A stretch of DNA of 64,000 nucleotides, taken from Vibrio rhizosphaerae. GTDB lineage: Bacteria; Pseudomonadota; Gammaproteobacteria; Enterobacterales; Vibrionaceae. This document shows, piece by piece, positions 21,047 to 29,606 of this stretch (positions are counted from its first letter, which is position 1; each line of letters starts with the position of its first letter). The stretch is taken from assembly GCF_024347095.1 (NCBI RefSeq), contig NZ_AP024903.1, forward strand, positions 2,728,001 through 2,792,000, written 5' to 3'. The notes under the pieces are model-generated. The model did not search any database. It was given only the letters and a program-made list of their open reading frames with translations, and had not been told where the DNA came from. The position numbers and the translations under genes are program-made.

Positions 21047-21505
21047 TTAGTCAAAAATAGGTTCGAGCTTAATCGGACGACTCGGCGCATGCGCATGTTT
21101 AAAGCGATACTTGCCAAGCTCATCATCGTGCTCAGTTTCTAAGAAAAACTCTAAACGATTGCCATCCGGGTCTTCAAAATACAGCCCAATCCCCACTTCA
21201 TGATCCGTGGTTTTGACAATCGGAACATTTTTGGTCAATAACATGCCATACAGTCGGCGCAAAGTGGTCAGGTCGCCATCAATCTCCATCCCATAATGCT
21301 GGAGGCCAATGATGCCTTTGCTCGCTCCTTCCGGCGCTTTAATCAAAGCAATATCATGGTGCTTATCACCAAAACTCATCATCACCCACTCATCACCATT
21401 ACGGGCATTTTTCTCCATAGATAACACATCTGCATACCACTCTGCGGAAGCAGCGGGGTCGGATACAAATAAAGAGATATGAGTACGATTGACTTTCACC
21501 TTCAT
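21047..21505 (-). CDS. VOC superfamily protein, possible extradiol dioxygenase or isomerase
   Basis: About 152 residues, vicinal-oxygen-chelate fold. Candidate metal ligands are His9 (NRTHISLFV), His70 (GLQHYGMEI) and Glu119 (DPDGNRLEFF), the usual 2-His-1-carboxylate spacing. The C-terminal DPDGN element is characteristic. It could be a small ring-cleaving dioxygenase or a glyoxalase/isomerase-like enzyme. ATG at 21505 has AGGTG 6 bases upstream; ATG 21511 and GTG 21514 are in frame. Confidence 0.82.
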   Translation of the reverse strand: MKVKVNRTHISLFVSDPAASAEWYADVLSMEKNARNGDEWVMMSFGDKHHDIALIKAPEGASKGIIGLQHYGMEIDGDLTTLRRLYGMLLTKNVPIVKTTDHEVGIGLYFEDPDGNRLEFFLETEHDDELGKYRFKHAHAPSRPIKLEPIFD

Positions 21506-21558
21506 CTTCATCACCTATTTTTATGTGATCACACGTCACGCTGTGTTGCGATCACCGA

Positions 21559-22593
21559 CTATTTTTTGATTACAGAGGCATGAGCGGCCTCAATGACAGC
21601 TTCTGCGGGTGTCCAGAGAACATCAGAAATTTCACTGAACTCACGCCATTCTTTTTTCCAGGATAACCCGGCTTTCTCACTGGTAAACAAATGTCCGTAT
21701 TTTGTCCCGGCAACCATTTGCTCAGGATTTGCAGGGTTGATATGAATTCCCCACACACACGAATTAGGTTGCAGTGGCAACGGCAACAATTGCCATGTTG
21801 CTGCGGCATCGTGAGAAACATAAACTTGGCTGGTCGTGCCCGGCGTTCCGTCGGATACACTTAAATAAATGGTACTTTCTGTCCCCATTGGCACCGCGGT
21901 GGCCCGGGCGTAATACAAACCAAAGGCTTCTTTGGCGATCACACCTTCCCAAGTTTCACCATCATCAAAGCTACGATAGACAGCATTGACACAAACAGCG
22001 ACCACAACCTTTTTACCATGATTGGGCAGGACTTGAATCGTATGGATGTCGGAATTAAAGTCCCATAGCAAACGGTCATCAATCCGTTCCCATGAATCAC
22101 CACCATCATCACTCCTAAACAAACCCCCTTCCTCTAAACCAAACCAGACCTTATTCGAATCGGTCGGATCAAAGGCAAAAGCCAATAAACGCGGTTTACT
22201 CACCCCAGCGCAAAACTCAGGAATCTCAACCGGTGCTCGCTCCCAGGTTTCGCCTGCATCTTTCGTGCGCCATAGCACCGCCCGGGAGGGCGCGCCGGTG
22301 CCGACAAAAATGCGCTGTGGGTTCTGCGGGTCAACCGCAACTTTCCAGACGGTTTCACCATTAAAAGGAGAATCGATCCGTGTCCATTTGGTCCCCGCAT
22401 CTTGACTGACACACAGGCCGGTATCTGTCCCGATATATAAGGTACTTGGATTGGTCGGATCCACATCCAGAGAACGCGTGATCGCATCAAATTCGATGTC
22501 CTGACCCAGACCAAGACGATGCCATGTTTGCCCGTTATCCGAACTTTTCACCACACCCTGACCAACAGTCGATACTAAAATTGTGCCGCTCAT
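21559..22593 (-). CDS. BNR/Asp-box beta-propeller protein
   Basis: 344 residues with repeated Asp-boxes of the form SxDxGxTW: SSDNGQTW, SQDAGTKW, TKDAGETW, SDDGGDSW and SFDDGETW, plus two degenerate copies (SHDAAATW, SEKAGLSW). About seven blades, as in sialidase- or sortilin-like propellers. There is no signal peptide, so it is probably cytoplasmic, which is unusual for Asp-box proteins. No sialidase Arg triad is apparent. Its place inside the catabolic operon, 8 bases after the SDR gene, suggests an enzyme such as a lactonase or a scaffold, but the function is unknown. Confidence 0.8.
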   Translation of the reverse strand: MSGTILVSTVGQGVVKSSDNGQTWHRLGLGQDIEFDAITRSLDVDPTNPSTLYIGTDTGLCVSQDAGTKWTRIDSPFNGETVWKVAVDPQNPQRIFVGTGAPSRAVLWRTKDAGETWERAPVEIPEFCAGVSKPRLLAFAFDPTDSNKVWFGLEEGGLFRSDDGGDSWERIDDRLLWDFNSDIHTIQVLPNHGKKVVVAVCVNAVYRSFDDGETWEGVIAKEAFGLYYARATAVPMGTESTIYLSVSDGTPGTTSQVYVSHDAAATWQLLPLPLQPNSCVWGIHINPANPEQMVAGTKYGHLFTSEKAGLSWKKEWREFSEISDVLWTPAEAVIEAAHASVIKK

Positions 22594-22601
22594 ACTGCCT
22601 C

Positions 22602-23396
22602 CTATAGGAAAATACCGCGTGTTAACCCACCATCAATACCAATTGACTCACCCGTTACAGCACCAGCTTTCGGTGAGGCTAAAAAGCCAATCAAATAGGC
22701 AATTTCAACCGGCGCTAAAGTCCGACGAATCGGAGTGACATCAATGTAACCCTGCTCAACTTCTTGCGGCGTTTTGTTTTGGAGCTTTCCTTCACGCTCG
22801 TACAACTCTTGAATATGTGGGGTATCGACCACGCCCGGATGAATAATGTTGCAGGTAATGCCGTGTGGACCGAGTTGATCCGAGAGGTTTTTGGTCATAT
22901 GGACAATCGCCAGATTCCGCATACCGGACATCACTTTACTGCTACGACCGGTTAGGCCGCCGATATTGATGATGCGACCAAAGCCTTGTTTCTTCATATG
23001 AGCGGTAACGGCTTTGGCACAACGGAAATAGCCAATCACTTTGGTATCTAAATCGCCCAGCAATTCGTGGTCATTGGCAAACTCAATCGAATTACGCACC
23101 ACGCCTGAAGGCGCCGCCGCACCATTGACTAAAATATCCACCCGGCCAAATTCTTTCACCGCGACAGCCACCATCGTTTCAACCGAGTCCATATCGGTGG
23201 TATCACACTGCACAGGCAAGACACGCCGCCCCGTCGCTTCGGCAATTTCAGCGGCGGTTTTTTCCAGTACAGACATGGTGCGCGAACAGATCACCACATC
23301 ACAGCCTTCTTCTGCTAAGAATCTGGCAACATCTTTGCCGATTCCCATCCCACCGCCGGTGACAATAGCGACTTTATCTTTAATTTCTAAATCCAT
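22602..23396 (-). CDS. SDR family protein lacking the catalytic Tyr-Lys pair
   Basis: 264 residues, Rossmann fold of short-chain dehydrogenases. The cofactor loop TGGGMGIG (13-20), NGAAA and the C-terminal PG...T and GIDGG elements are normal. Where YxxxK should lie (about 157-161, SGMRN) there is neither Tyr nor Lys, and the preceding Ser is Gly (NIGG). It either uses another mechanism or is not a dehydrogenase. ATG at 23396 has AGGG 8 bases upstream; a TTG two codons earlier is less likely. Confidence 0.82.
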   Translation of the reverse strand: MDLEIKDKVAIVTGGGMGIGKDVARFLAEEGCDVVICSRTMSVLEKTAAEIAEATGRRVLPVQCDTTDMDSVETMVAVAVKEFGRVDILVNGAAAPSGVVRNSIEFANDHELLGDLDTKVIGYFRCAKAVTAHMKKQGFGRIINIGGLTGRSSKVMSGMRNLAIVHMTKNLSDQLGPHGITCNIIHPGVVDTPHIQELYEREGKLQNKTPQEVEQGYIDVTPIRRTLAPVEIAYLIGFLASPKAGAVTGESIGIDGGLTRGIFL

Positions 23397-23416
23397 AATC
23401 AATACCCTGCTCTCTG

Positions 23417-24910
23417 TTACCCTAAATTGACGAAAACGCTTTTGGTTTCGGTATAGGCATCAATGACATTTTTGCCCATTTCACGCCCCCATCCCGATTG
23501 CTTGTAGCCACCAAATGGCGACGCAGGATCCACCACATTCCAGCAGTTAATCCATACAGAACCCGCTTTGATACGGCTGGCAATGGTATGCGCCTGAGTC
23601 AGATCATTGGTCCACAGCCCGGCGGCCAGACCATAAGGTGTATCATTGGCGCGATGCACCAATTCATCCACATCGGACCAACTCATGACCGTGACCACCG
23701 GGCCGAAAATTTCTTCACGGGCAATCCGGGCCTGTTCCTGTTTATCCAGAAAAACCGTCGGTGACATAAAGTAACCATCGCCCAACTCGCTGGGTTTATG
23801 CCCGCCGCAAATCAGCTCCGCCCCTTCAGATACCGCACTGTCGACGTAACCTTTGACGACATTAAATTGCGCCGCTGAGACCAAAGGCCCCATCGTGGTC
23901 CGTTCATTTAACCCCGGTCCCACCACGTGGGCAGCCGCATGTTTGCGTAATTCCTCAAGGGTTTGATCGAGTACACTTTCATGAACATAAAGACGAGAGG
24001 CAGCAGTACAGACTTGGCCCTGATTATAAAAAATACCGTCAGCAGCCCCTTTTGCCGCTTTGATAATATCGGCATCAGGCAGAATGATATTGGGTGACTT
24101 GCCACCCAGTTCGAGAGACACTTTTTTCATATTACTGACCGCACTTTGCGCAATCAGACGACCGACACCGGTCGAACCGGTAAAGGCGATTTTGTCGACT
24201 CCGGGATGCGCAGCCAGCGGTGCACCGGCCCCTTCGCCAAAGCCCGTGATGACATTCACCACCCCACGCGGAATACCGGCTTTTTCAATTAAATAAGCCA
24301 AACGCAACGCCGATAGTGGTGTTTGTTCCGCCGGTTTCAACACCGAAGTACATCCGGTTGCCAGCGCCGGACCCAGTTTCCATGCACACATCGACAGCGG
24401 AAAATTCCAAGGCACGATCAGGGCACAAACACCCACCGGCTCTTTGACCGTATAGTTGAGCATGCGCTCGCCGGTGCGAGGTGAGACCGGAATCGTGCTG
24501 CCTTCAATTTTGGAAGGCCAACCGGCAAAGTAACGAATAATGCTCGCGGTAATGACTACCTCACCGTTTTTGGCATTGCTATAGGGTTTGCCATTTTCCA
24601 GTGAAATGATTTGCCCAAGGTTTTCCGCATCGGCTTCGATTAAATCGGCTAAGTGCAGCATGAGTTTGGTGCGTTGAGCCGGTGATACACGCTGCCACTC
24701 ACCTTCTAAAGCTTGACGGGCAGCATGAACGGCGTGATCCACATCAACTTCAGTGGCTTTAGCGACACTGGCAATGGTGTGAGTCGTTGCAGGATCTTCA
24801 ACGTTAAAATATTCGCCGGTGGTCGGCTCAACCCACTCCCCGCCGATAAATAAACGTTTTTGTTCGGCAAGAAAGCCTTGAACTTCTGGAAACAGTGGCA
24901 TGGTAGTCAT
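23417..24910 (-). CDS. NAD-dependent aldehyde dehydrogenase (phenylacetaldehyde/betaine aldehyde type)
   Basis: 497 residues. Complete ALDH signatures: PWNFPL, FTGSTGVG, SLELGGKSPN (general base Glu) and the catalytic Cys in NQGQVCTAASR. The sequence type is that of ALDHs acting on aromatic or betaine-like aldehydes. It directly follows the ThDP decarboxylase (coding ends 8 bases apart at most), which suggests it oxidises the aldehyde that enzyme releases. ATG at 24910 is preferred (AGGT 5 bases upstream) over GTG at 24922. Confidence 0.92.
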   Translation of the reverse strand: MTTMPLFPEVQGFLAEQKRLFIGGEWVEPTTGEYFNVEDPATTHTIASVAKATEVDVDHAVHAARQALEGEWQRVSPAQRTKLMLHLADLIEADAENLGQIISLENGKPYSNAKNGEVVITASIIRYFAGWPSKIEGSTIPVSPRTGERMLNYTVKEPVGVCALIVPWNFPLSMCAWKLGPALATGCTSVLKPAEQTPLSALRLAYLIEKAGIPRGVVNVITGFGEGAGAPLAAHPGVDKIAFTGSTGVGRLIAQSAVSNMKKVSLELGGKSPNIILPDADIIKAAKGAADGIFYNQGQVCTAASRLYVHESVLDQTLEELRKHAAAHVVGPGLNERTTMGPLVSAAQFNVVKGYVDSAVSEGAELICGGHKPSELGDGYFMSPTVFLDKQEQARIAREEIFGPVVTVMSWSDVDELVHRANDTPYGLAAGLWTNDLTQAHTIASRIKAGSVWINCWNVVDPASPFGGYKQSGWGREMGKNVIDAYTETKSVFVNLG

Positions 24911-24918
24911 CATCAACC

Positions 24919-26460
24919 TCACAAAGACATTTCGATTAAGCGTGGGGCTTTTGCGTCACACGCCGCTTTAAATTCACGCATCAGTTCTGCGTTATTCGTG
25001 ACACAGACGGAATCCACGCCGTAAGCCTTTGCCAAGGCCTGCCAATCGACGCGAGGTCTGTCCAACTCGGTTAAGGCCAGAGAATTGGCACCAAACTCGG
25101 TGACGCCATAACGACGCAGTTCATTTTGCAAAATGTTGTATTTATGATTCGCGGCGATCAGAATCACCACAGGCAGGTTTTCGCGGGCGATACTCCATAA
25201 GGCTTGAATGGTGTACTGAGCACTGCCATCCGACTGCAAACACACCACAGTATTCCCCGGCTCGGCCAATGCCGCCCCAAAGCCTGCCGGAATGCCTTGC
25301 CCAATCGCACCACCGGTGTTGGTAAGGACGCGATGGCGTGGCGCCAAAGCTGATTCTGTGAAAAACGGGTAACCGCAGGTGCCCCCTTCAACCGAGACGA
25401 TACAGTTATCCGGTAAGGTGCAGGAGAGGATTTTGCCGATAGACTGCGGGGTCAAAGCCTCATTAGCAGCAGGCAACTCAATCGTGCCAACCAGATCTTG
25501 ATGCGCCGGTGCATTAAGCAATTCGGCAAGTGCTTCCAGCGCACCGGAAACATCGTCCCCCACATCAGCCAGCGTCACTAAACGATCTGTTTCAGCTAAA
25601 CGGGATGGCATCCCCTCGTAACCGAAATAGGCAATGGGCTCAACCACACCCGCGCAAACCACTTGATCATATTGCTCTAACTCAGCAATCGCTTTTTCGG
25701 GGAAATAAGGCAGCCGATCCAAATCTGGCAACCCCCCACCCCGGTGAGAAATCCGCGGAAAGGTCTCGGCAAACATCTTCATACCGGGTAACTGACCGAT
25801 ACGGCCTGCCGCCTTAAGCCCTCTTTCATCTAAACCGTTATCACCGACAATAAAGACCAAACGCTTGCCCGCCTTAATACGTTCAGCCACGGCTTCAACA
25901 TAATCGGCTTTAAAATGACGTTTTGGTGGCAAGATTGATACTTTCGGTATATCTCCGGATAACGCTTTGGCCTGTAAATCCATCGGTAATACCAGCGTCG
26001 AAATTGCCCCACAAGGCTGCCAGGCTGCGCGCATCGCTGCCCCAAAATCTTCCACGATTCGATCCACAGATTTTGAGGTGCGGAAAAATGCAGAAACCGG
26101 ACGCGCCAGAGATTCAATATCACTTGCCAGCGGTGGATCATAATTCACATGCCATGAAGCATGATCCCCCACCAAGTTAACAATCGGACTGTTCGCACGG
26201 CGTGCGTTGTGCAAATTGGCAATCCCGTTGGCAAAACCAGGCCCTAAATGGGTCAGCGTCAATGCCGGACGACCAGAGACCCGGCCATAACCATCCGCTG
26301 CACCAGTACAGACACCTTCGAACATGCTGAGAACAGGGCGAAATTTTGGCTCACTGTCCATCGCCGCTACAAACGGCATTTCTGTGGTTCCTGGATTTGC
26401 GAAACAGTACTCAACACCGGAGTCGACTGCCGCTTTAACAATTGCTTCTGCACCATTCAT
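24919..26460 (-). CDS. ThDP-dependent decarboxylase, acetolactate synthase/benzoylformate decarboxylase-like
   Basis: 513 residues with three ThDP-enzyme domains: Pyr domain with activating Glu48 (MFEGVCTGAADGYG), a central domain, and a PP domain with the ThDP/Mg motif SDGSAQYT to N438 (usual GDG is SDG at 410-412). The family includes acetolactate synthase-like proteins and benzoylformate decarboxylase, which decarboxylate 2-oxo acids. First gene of the ten-gene minus operon and next to an aldehyde dehydrogenase, so a 2-oxo acid to aldehyde to acid sequence is likely. It is behind a good promoter that overlaps the shared TAATGTGAGAAT motif. Confidence 0.87.
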   Translation of the reverse strand: MNGAEAIVKAAVDSGVEYCFANPGTTEMPFVAAMDSEPKFRPVLSMFEGVCTGAADGYGRVSGRPALTLTHLGPGFANGIANLHNARRANSPIVNLVGDHASWHVNYDPPLASDIESLARPVSAFFRTSKSVDRIVEDFGAAMRAAWQPCGAISTLVLPMDLQAKALSGDIPKVSILPPKRHFKADYVEAVAERIKAGKRLVFIVGDNGLDERGLKAAGRIGQLPGMKMFAETFPRISHRGGGLPDLDRLPYFPEKAIAELEQYDQVVCAGVVEPIAYFGYEGMPSRLAETDRLVTLADVGDDVSGALEALAELLNAPAHQDLVGTIELPAANEALTPQSIGKILSCTLPDNCIVSVEGGTCGYPFFTESALAPRHRVLTNTGGAIGQGIPAGFGAALAEPGNTVVCLQSDGSAQYTIQALWSIARENLPVVILIAANHKYNILQNELRRYGVTEFGANSLALTELDRPRVDWQALAKAYGVDSVCVTNNAELMREFKAACDAKAPRLIEMSL

Positions 26461-26483
26461 ACGAGAACCTCTTTATTTAACTT

Positions 26484-26520
26484 ATTCTCACATTATGCGA
26501 AACAACTATAAACTGTCAAT
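26484..26520 (-). promoter_or_regulatory. promoter and candidate operator of the ten-gene catabolic operon
   Basis: TTGACA (26515-26520), 16 bases, CATAAT (26493-26498 on the minus strand, 5 of 6). The motif TAATGTGAGAAT (26484-26495) overlaps the -10 and the transcription start. The same 12 bases occur before the TynB-like gene at 29543. A protein bound here would block initiation, so repression is likely. Confidence 0.6.
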
Positions 26521-26606
26521 GTTAAAAACGATTTAAAACGAATAAAAATGAACTAATATAAGATTTTTGTGATGATTTTCGTCTTTTTGCTGATTATTCT
26601 TTTGTA

Positions 26607-26618
26607 ATTCTCAAAATA
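26607..26618 (-). promoter_or_regulatory. near copy of the shared motif
   Basis: TATTTTGAGAAT, 10 of 12 bases equal to TAATGTGAGAAT, about 150 bases upstream of the ThDP decarboxylase start. Could be an auxiliary site for the same regulator. The region is AT-rich, so chance cannot be excluded. Confidence 0.35.
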
Positions 26619-26628
26619 CGAAAAACAT

Positions 26629-26665
26629 AAAAAAACAGCGTGAGCAGATAAACTGCTGACGCTGT
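26629..26665 (-). terminator. intrinsic terminator after aldehyde dehydrogenase gene
   Basis: ACAGCGTGAGCAG pairs with CTGCTGACGCTGT around ATAAA with one G-G mismatch, followed on the minus strand by seven T. It ends the 26694-28106 unit and separates it from the ten-gene operon downstream. Confidence 0.85.
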
Positions 26666-26693
26666 CAAACAGGAAAGGAATGGCTCAAAACAC

Positions 26694-28106
26694 TTATTTA
26701 TTAATATGGACAACCTGCAGAGCGGTAAACTCCAGTAACCCTTCTTCACCAAACTCCACACCGAAACCGGACATCTTACAGCCCCCCATCGGGATGTTAG
26801 GCTGAATCTTCGCATGAGTATTGACAAATGTGGTCCCGCACTCCAGACGAGCCGCCAATACTGTGGCCTCCGCCGTATCCGGCCCCCACACCGAGCCATC
26901 CAGACCGACATCCACCCCATTCGCCATCTCGATTGCTTTATCAACATCTGAGAATTTGATAATCGGCAGTGCCGGACCGAACTGTTCTTCCTGAACCAAC
27001 AGGGCCTCGTTAGCAATATCAGCAACAAGCGTCGGCGGATAAAAATAACCCACACCTTCAAGAGGCTGCCCACCCGTTAATATCGTTGCGCCGCCTTTAC
27101 GGGCATCCTCTACCAAATCGATAATAATTTGCAGTTGGTCTTTATTTTGTACCGGACCAAAGTTCACCCCGTCGTCCATCCCGTTACCAACCACTTGCTC
27201 ATTGGCAATGGCAACCAAAGCCGCACACATATCGTCATAGACAGACTCATGTACATAGAGACGTTTAATCGCGCCACAGGTTTGCCCCATGTTTAAGAAA
27301 GCAGCCGCAAAAATATCCGGTGCCACTTTCGCGACATCAGTGCCCTTTAACACAATCGCCGCATCATTACCGCCCAGCTCAAGGGTCAAACGCTTCAGGT
27401 TATCCGCCGCATTGCGCATCACAGACTGACCCGTTTCCGTTGAACCGGTAAATACGACCTTACTAATCTGAGGATGTGCGGTCATGCCACTGCCAATCCC
27501 ACTTTCACCCGTAATAATGTTAATGACCCCTTTCGGAACATGATTATTGATAATTTCTACCAATTTAATCGTACTGAGAGGCGTTAAACCAGAAGGCTTA
27601 TTGATGACCGTATTCCCCGCTCGCAGGGCAGGAATAATATGCCAGATAGCAATCATTAAAGGCCAGTTCCAAGGCGTTATAGAAGCCACCACACCAAGGG
27701 GTTTATGATGGATCTCGATGCGTTTGGTCTCGGTCTCTTCTGCTACTTCTACCGGAATGTCTTGCGAAGCAGCAAAACGTAACCAAGCAATACCCGCTTC
27801 CACTTCCCCCATAGCAAGTGCTAAAGGTTTACCCTGCTCTGCAACGATCAACTCAGCGACTTCACGAGCACGTTGTTCTAATTCATCGCCAGCCTTATTT
27901 AAACAGCGCTTACGCTCTTCATGACTGGACACAGACCAGCGCTTGAATGCCGCTTGGGCTGCCTTGACGGCATCTTCTAATTGGGATTTATCCCCATTTG
28001 CACACGTTGCGACAACATCAAATGTGGCTGGGTTAATTACATTGAAAGGCGCATGATTCCCTTCAACCCACTCCCCATTAATCAGACATTTAAAATGACG
28101 ACTCAT
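26694..28106 (-). CDS. NAD(P)-dependent aldehyde dehydrogenase, third of the cluster
   Basis: 470 residues from the ATG at 28106, which has GGAGG 6 bases upstream; the open frame extends 17 codons further without homology. Motifs: PWNWPL, FTGSTETG, TLELGGNDAAI and the catalytic Cys in NMGQTCGAIKR. The sequence type is close to aldehyde dehydrogenases acting on aminoaldehydes or succinate semialdehyde-like substrates; the substrate is open. Single-gene unit, divergent from the IclR regulator and closed by its own terminator. It may oxidise the aldehyde formed by the amine-oxidising flavoprotein on the plus strand. Confidence 0.9.
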   Translation of the reverse strand: MSRHFKCLINGEWVEGNHAPFNVINPATFDVVATCANGDKSQLEDAVKAAQAAFKRWSVSSHEERKRCLNKAGDELEQRAREVAELIVAEQGKPLALAMGEVEAGIAWLRFAASQDIPVEVAEETETKRIEIHHKPLGVVASITPWNWPLMIAIWHIIPALRAGNTVINKPSGLTPLSTIKLVEIINNHVPKGVINIITGESGIGSGMTAHPQISKVVFTGSTETGQSVMRNAADNLKRLTLELGGNDAAIVLKGTDVAKVAPDIFAAAFLNMGQTCGAIKRLYVHESVYDDMCAALVAIANEQVVGNGMDDGVNFGPVQNKDQLQIIIDLVEDARKGGATILTGGQPLEGVGYFYPPTLVADIANEALLVQEEQFGPALPIIKFSDVDKAIEMANGVDVGLDGSVWGPDTAEATVLAARLECGTTFVNTHAKIQPNIPMGGCKMSGFGVEFGEEGLLEFTALQVVHINK

Positions 28107-28526
28107 TGCTAACCTCCACCGGCTTGCGATACCGGGAACACTACTGCGGTATGACACAGATAATAGATTGAACCAAACAGCGCCATCAGCATATGGATAT
28201 CAACGTCACTGATTTCGCCAAGACATAGCACTAAAAACACAATGTAAGATTTATTGCACACAAAAATGCCTGTGTAAACGAAATTTTTACATTTTTTCTC
28301 AAATTAAGAAACAAACCTAACAAAAATAGAGAAAAGCCCTGCAATTATCTCTGGTTATTATCCAGAATATGAGAATAACGTCATTTTTCAGTAGCAAATA
28401 AAATGCTATATTGGCACGATAATAAAAGAGCAAAAGTCTCACTATATAAAAAAACAAGATAGATATTAGTGAAATAACGTATTCAAACATATAATCTAAA
28501 CACTTATCGATCACGAAGAGGTTTAC
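28107..28526. promoter_or_regulatory. 420-base divergent control region with two motif copies
   Basis: AT-rich interval between the aldehyde dehydrogenase and the IclR gene. It holds TAATTTGAGAAA on the minus strand (28295-28306) and GAATATGAGAAT on the plus strand (28365-28376), each 10 of 12 to the motif TAATGTGAGAAT. No other gene is visible. Likely site of autoregulation and control of the dehydrogenase. Confidence 0.45.
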
Positions 28527-29288
28527 GTGTCCAGTCTCAATAAAATGTTAAACGTCCTCAATATTTTTGGGCCAGGTTCTCTCGTCATCAATGTGGATGA
28601 CATTGCAAAACAGTTGTCTCTTTCCCGTGCAACCGCCTATCGCTATGTCCGGGAACTGTGTGATGCCGGCTTATTAACCCGTATTGAGACAAGCTACACG
28701 CTTGGCCCGAGAATCATCGAACTGGATTGGATGATGCGCCAGCATGATCCGCTGATATCCCATGGACGCGAGGTGATGGCTGAGCTCTCGAATAGTACCG
28801 GACTCACGGTGTACATGAGTGTGTTTTATGATGGTCATATCATCAATACTCATATCGAATCTGATATTAAAAAGTATGGGTTTACTTTTGGCCGGGGACG
28901 TCCTTTGCCTATTTTTAAAGGGGCTCAATCGAAAGTCTTGGTGGCGTTTCAAAAAACCAATCGTCTGAAAAAAATCTATGATGAACAGATCGAGCCGAGT
29001 GAAGATTACAATCTCACTTGGAAAGAGTTTAATTCAGAAACAAAAAAAATCCGCAAAGATGGCTTTTGTGTCACGCATGATGAACTCAACCTCGGTCTGA
29101 CCGGGATTGCCGCACCAATTCTGAACCTTGAAAATGATGATATTATTGGCAGTATCGCTTTTGTCGGTACCACCAGCGCCTTCGAACTCTTCCGCCTCGA
29201 GGCAGTCGTTGACCGGCTGCAACAAGCCACGGCTCGCATCGAAAAAGGGGCCTATCTCGATAATGAGCAAGCCGCGGATAAAACGTGA
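28527..29288 (+). CDS. IclR family transcriptional regulator
   Basis: 253 residues. N-terminal winged HTH (VDDIAKQLSLSRATAYRYVREL, about 23-44) and a C-terminal IclR effector domain with the typical GRGRPLPIFKGAQSK and GLTGIAAP elements. IclR proteins usually sense small carboxylates and control degradation genes. GTG start with GAAGAGG 5 bases upstream. It lies between the two metabolic operons and next to copies of the shared motif, so it is the leading candidate for binding it. Confidence 0.9.
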   Translation: MSSLNKMLNVLNIFGPGSLVINVDDIAKQLSLSRATAYRYVRELCDAGLLTRIETSYTLGPRIIELDWMMRQHDPLISHGREVMAELSNSTGLTVYMSVFYDGHIINTHIESDIKKYGFTFGRGRPLPIFKGAQSKVLVAFQKTNRLKKIYDEQIEPSEDYNLTWKEFNSETKKIRKDGFCVTHDELNLGLTGIAAPILNLENDDIIGSIAFVGTTSAFELFRLEAVVDRLQQATARIEKGAYLDNEQAADKT

Positions 29289-29322
29289 AAAAGGCCGTCA
29301 ATATACAGCAATAAAAGAAGCA

Positions 29323-29356
29323 GCAGCGTCAGGCGTAAGCCTCGCTGCTTTTTCTT
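29323..29356 (+). terminator. intrinsic terminator of the IclR gene
   Basis: AGCAGCG and AGGC pair with GCCT and CGCTGCT around GTAA with a small bulge, followed by a T-rich run (TTTTTCTTTT). Confidence 0.85.
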
Positions 29357-29542
29357 TTGATTCAATATCTCATCACTGCTGGGTGAGCCTGTTGATCCAC
29401 AAAAAACATCGCTCACATCAACTCATCTCAAAAACCACACTCTCGCCATTCAGCACAATTTTCATCTCATGACTGCAAGGATAAAAAATAGAAAAATGTT
29501 AAAAAAATGATAAAAATCACTTTAAAAAACATTTTTTTATCG

Positions 29543-29554
29543 TAATGTGAGAAT
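29543..29554 (+). promoter_or_regulatory. exact copy of the shared motif before the TynB-like operon
   Basis: TAATGTGAGAAT, identical over all 12 bases to the site at 26484-26495. It lies 53 bases before the start codon at 29607, in a position equivalent to overlap with a -10 (CGTAAT). The -35 region is poor, so an activator or another sigma contact may be needed. Confidence 0.5.
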
Positions 29555-29606
29555 TAAACATAAAAACAGTTCATTAAAATAACAATTGATCCTTTGAGGT
29601 GAAACC

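Larger units (their letters stand above)
29289..29606. other. 318-base interval holding a terminator and the TynB operon promoter region
   Basis: Begins with the IclR terminator (29323-29356), then AT-rich DNA with the exact TAATGTGAGAAT motif (29543-29554), and ends with GAGGTG before the TynB-like start. No additional gene is apparent. Confidence 0.6.

Noticed and set aside
26594..27073. 159-codon ORF inside the third aldehyde dehydrogenase gene
   Set aside because: Alternative frame of a clear dehydrogenase; its peptide has no family features.
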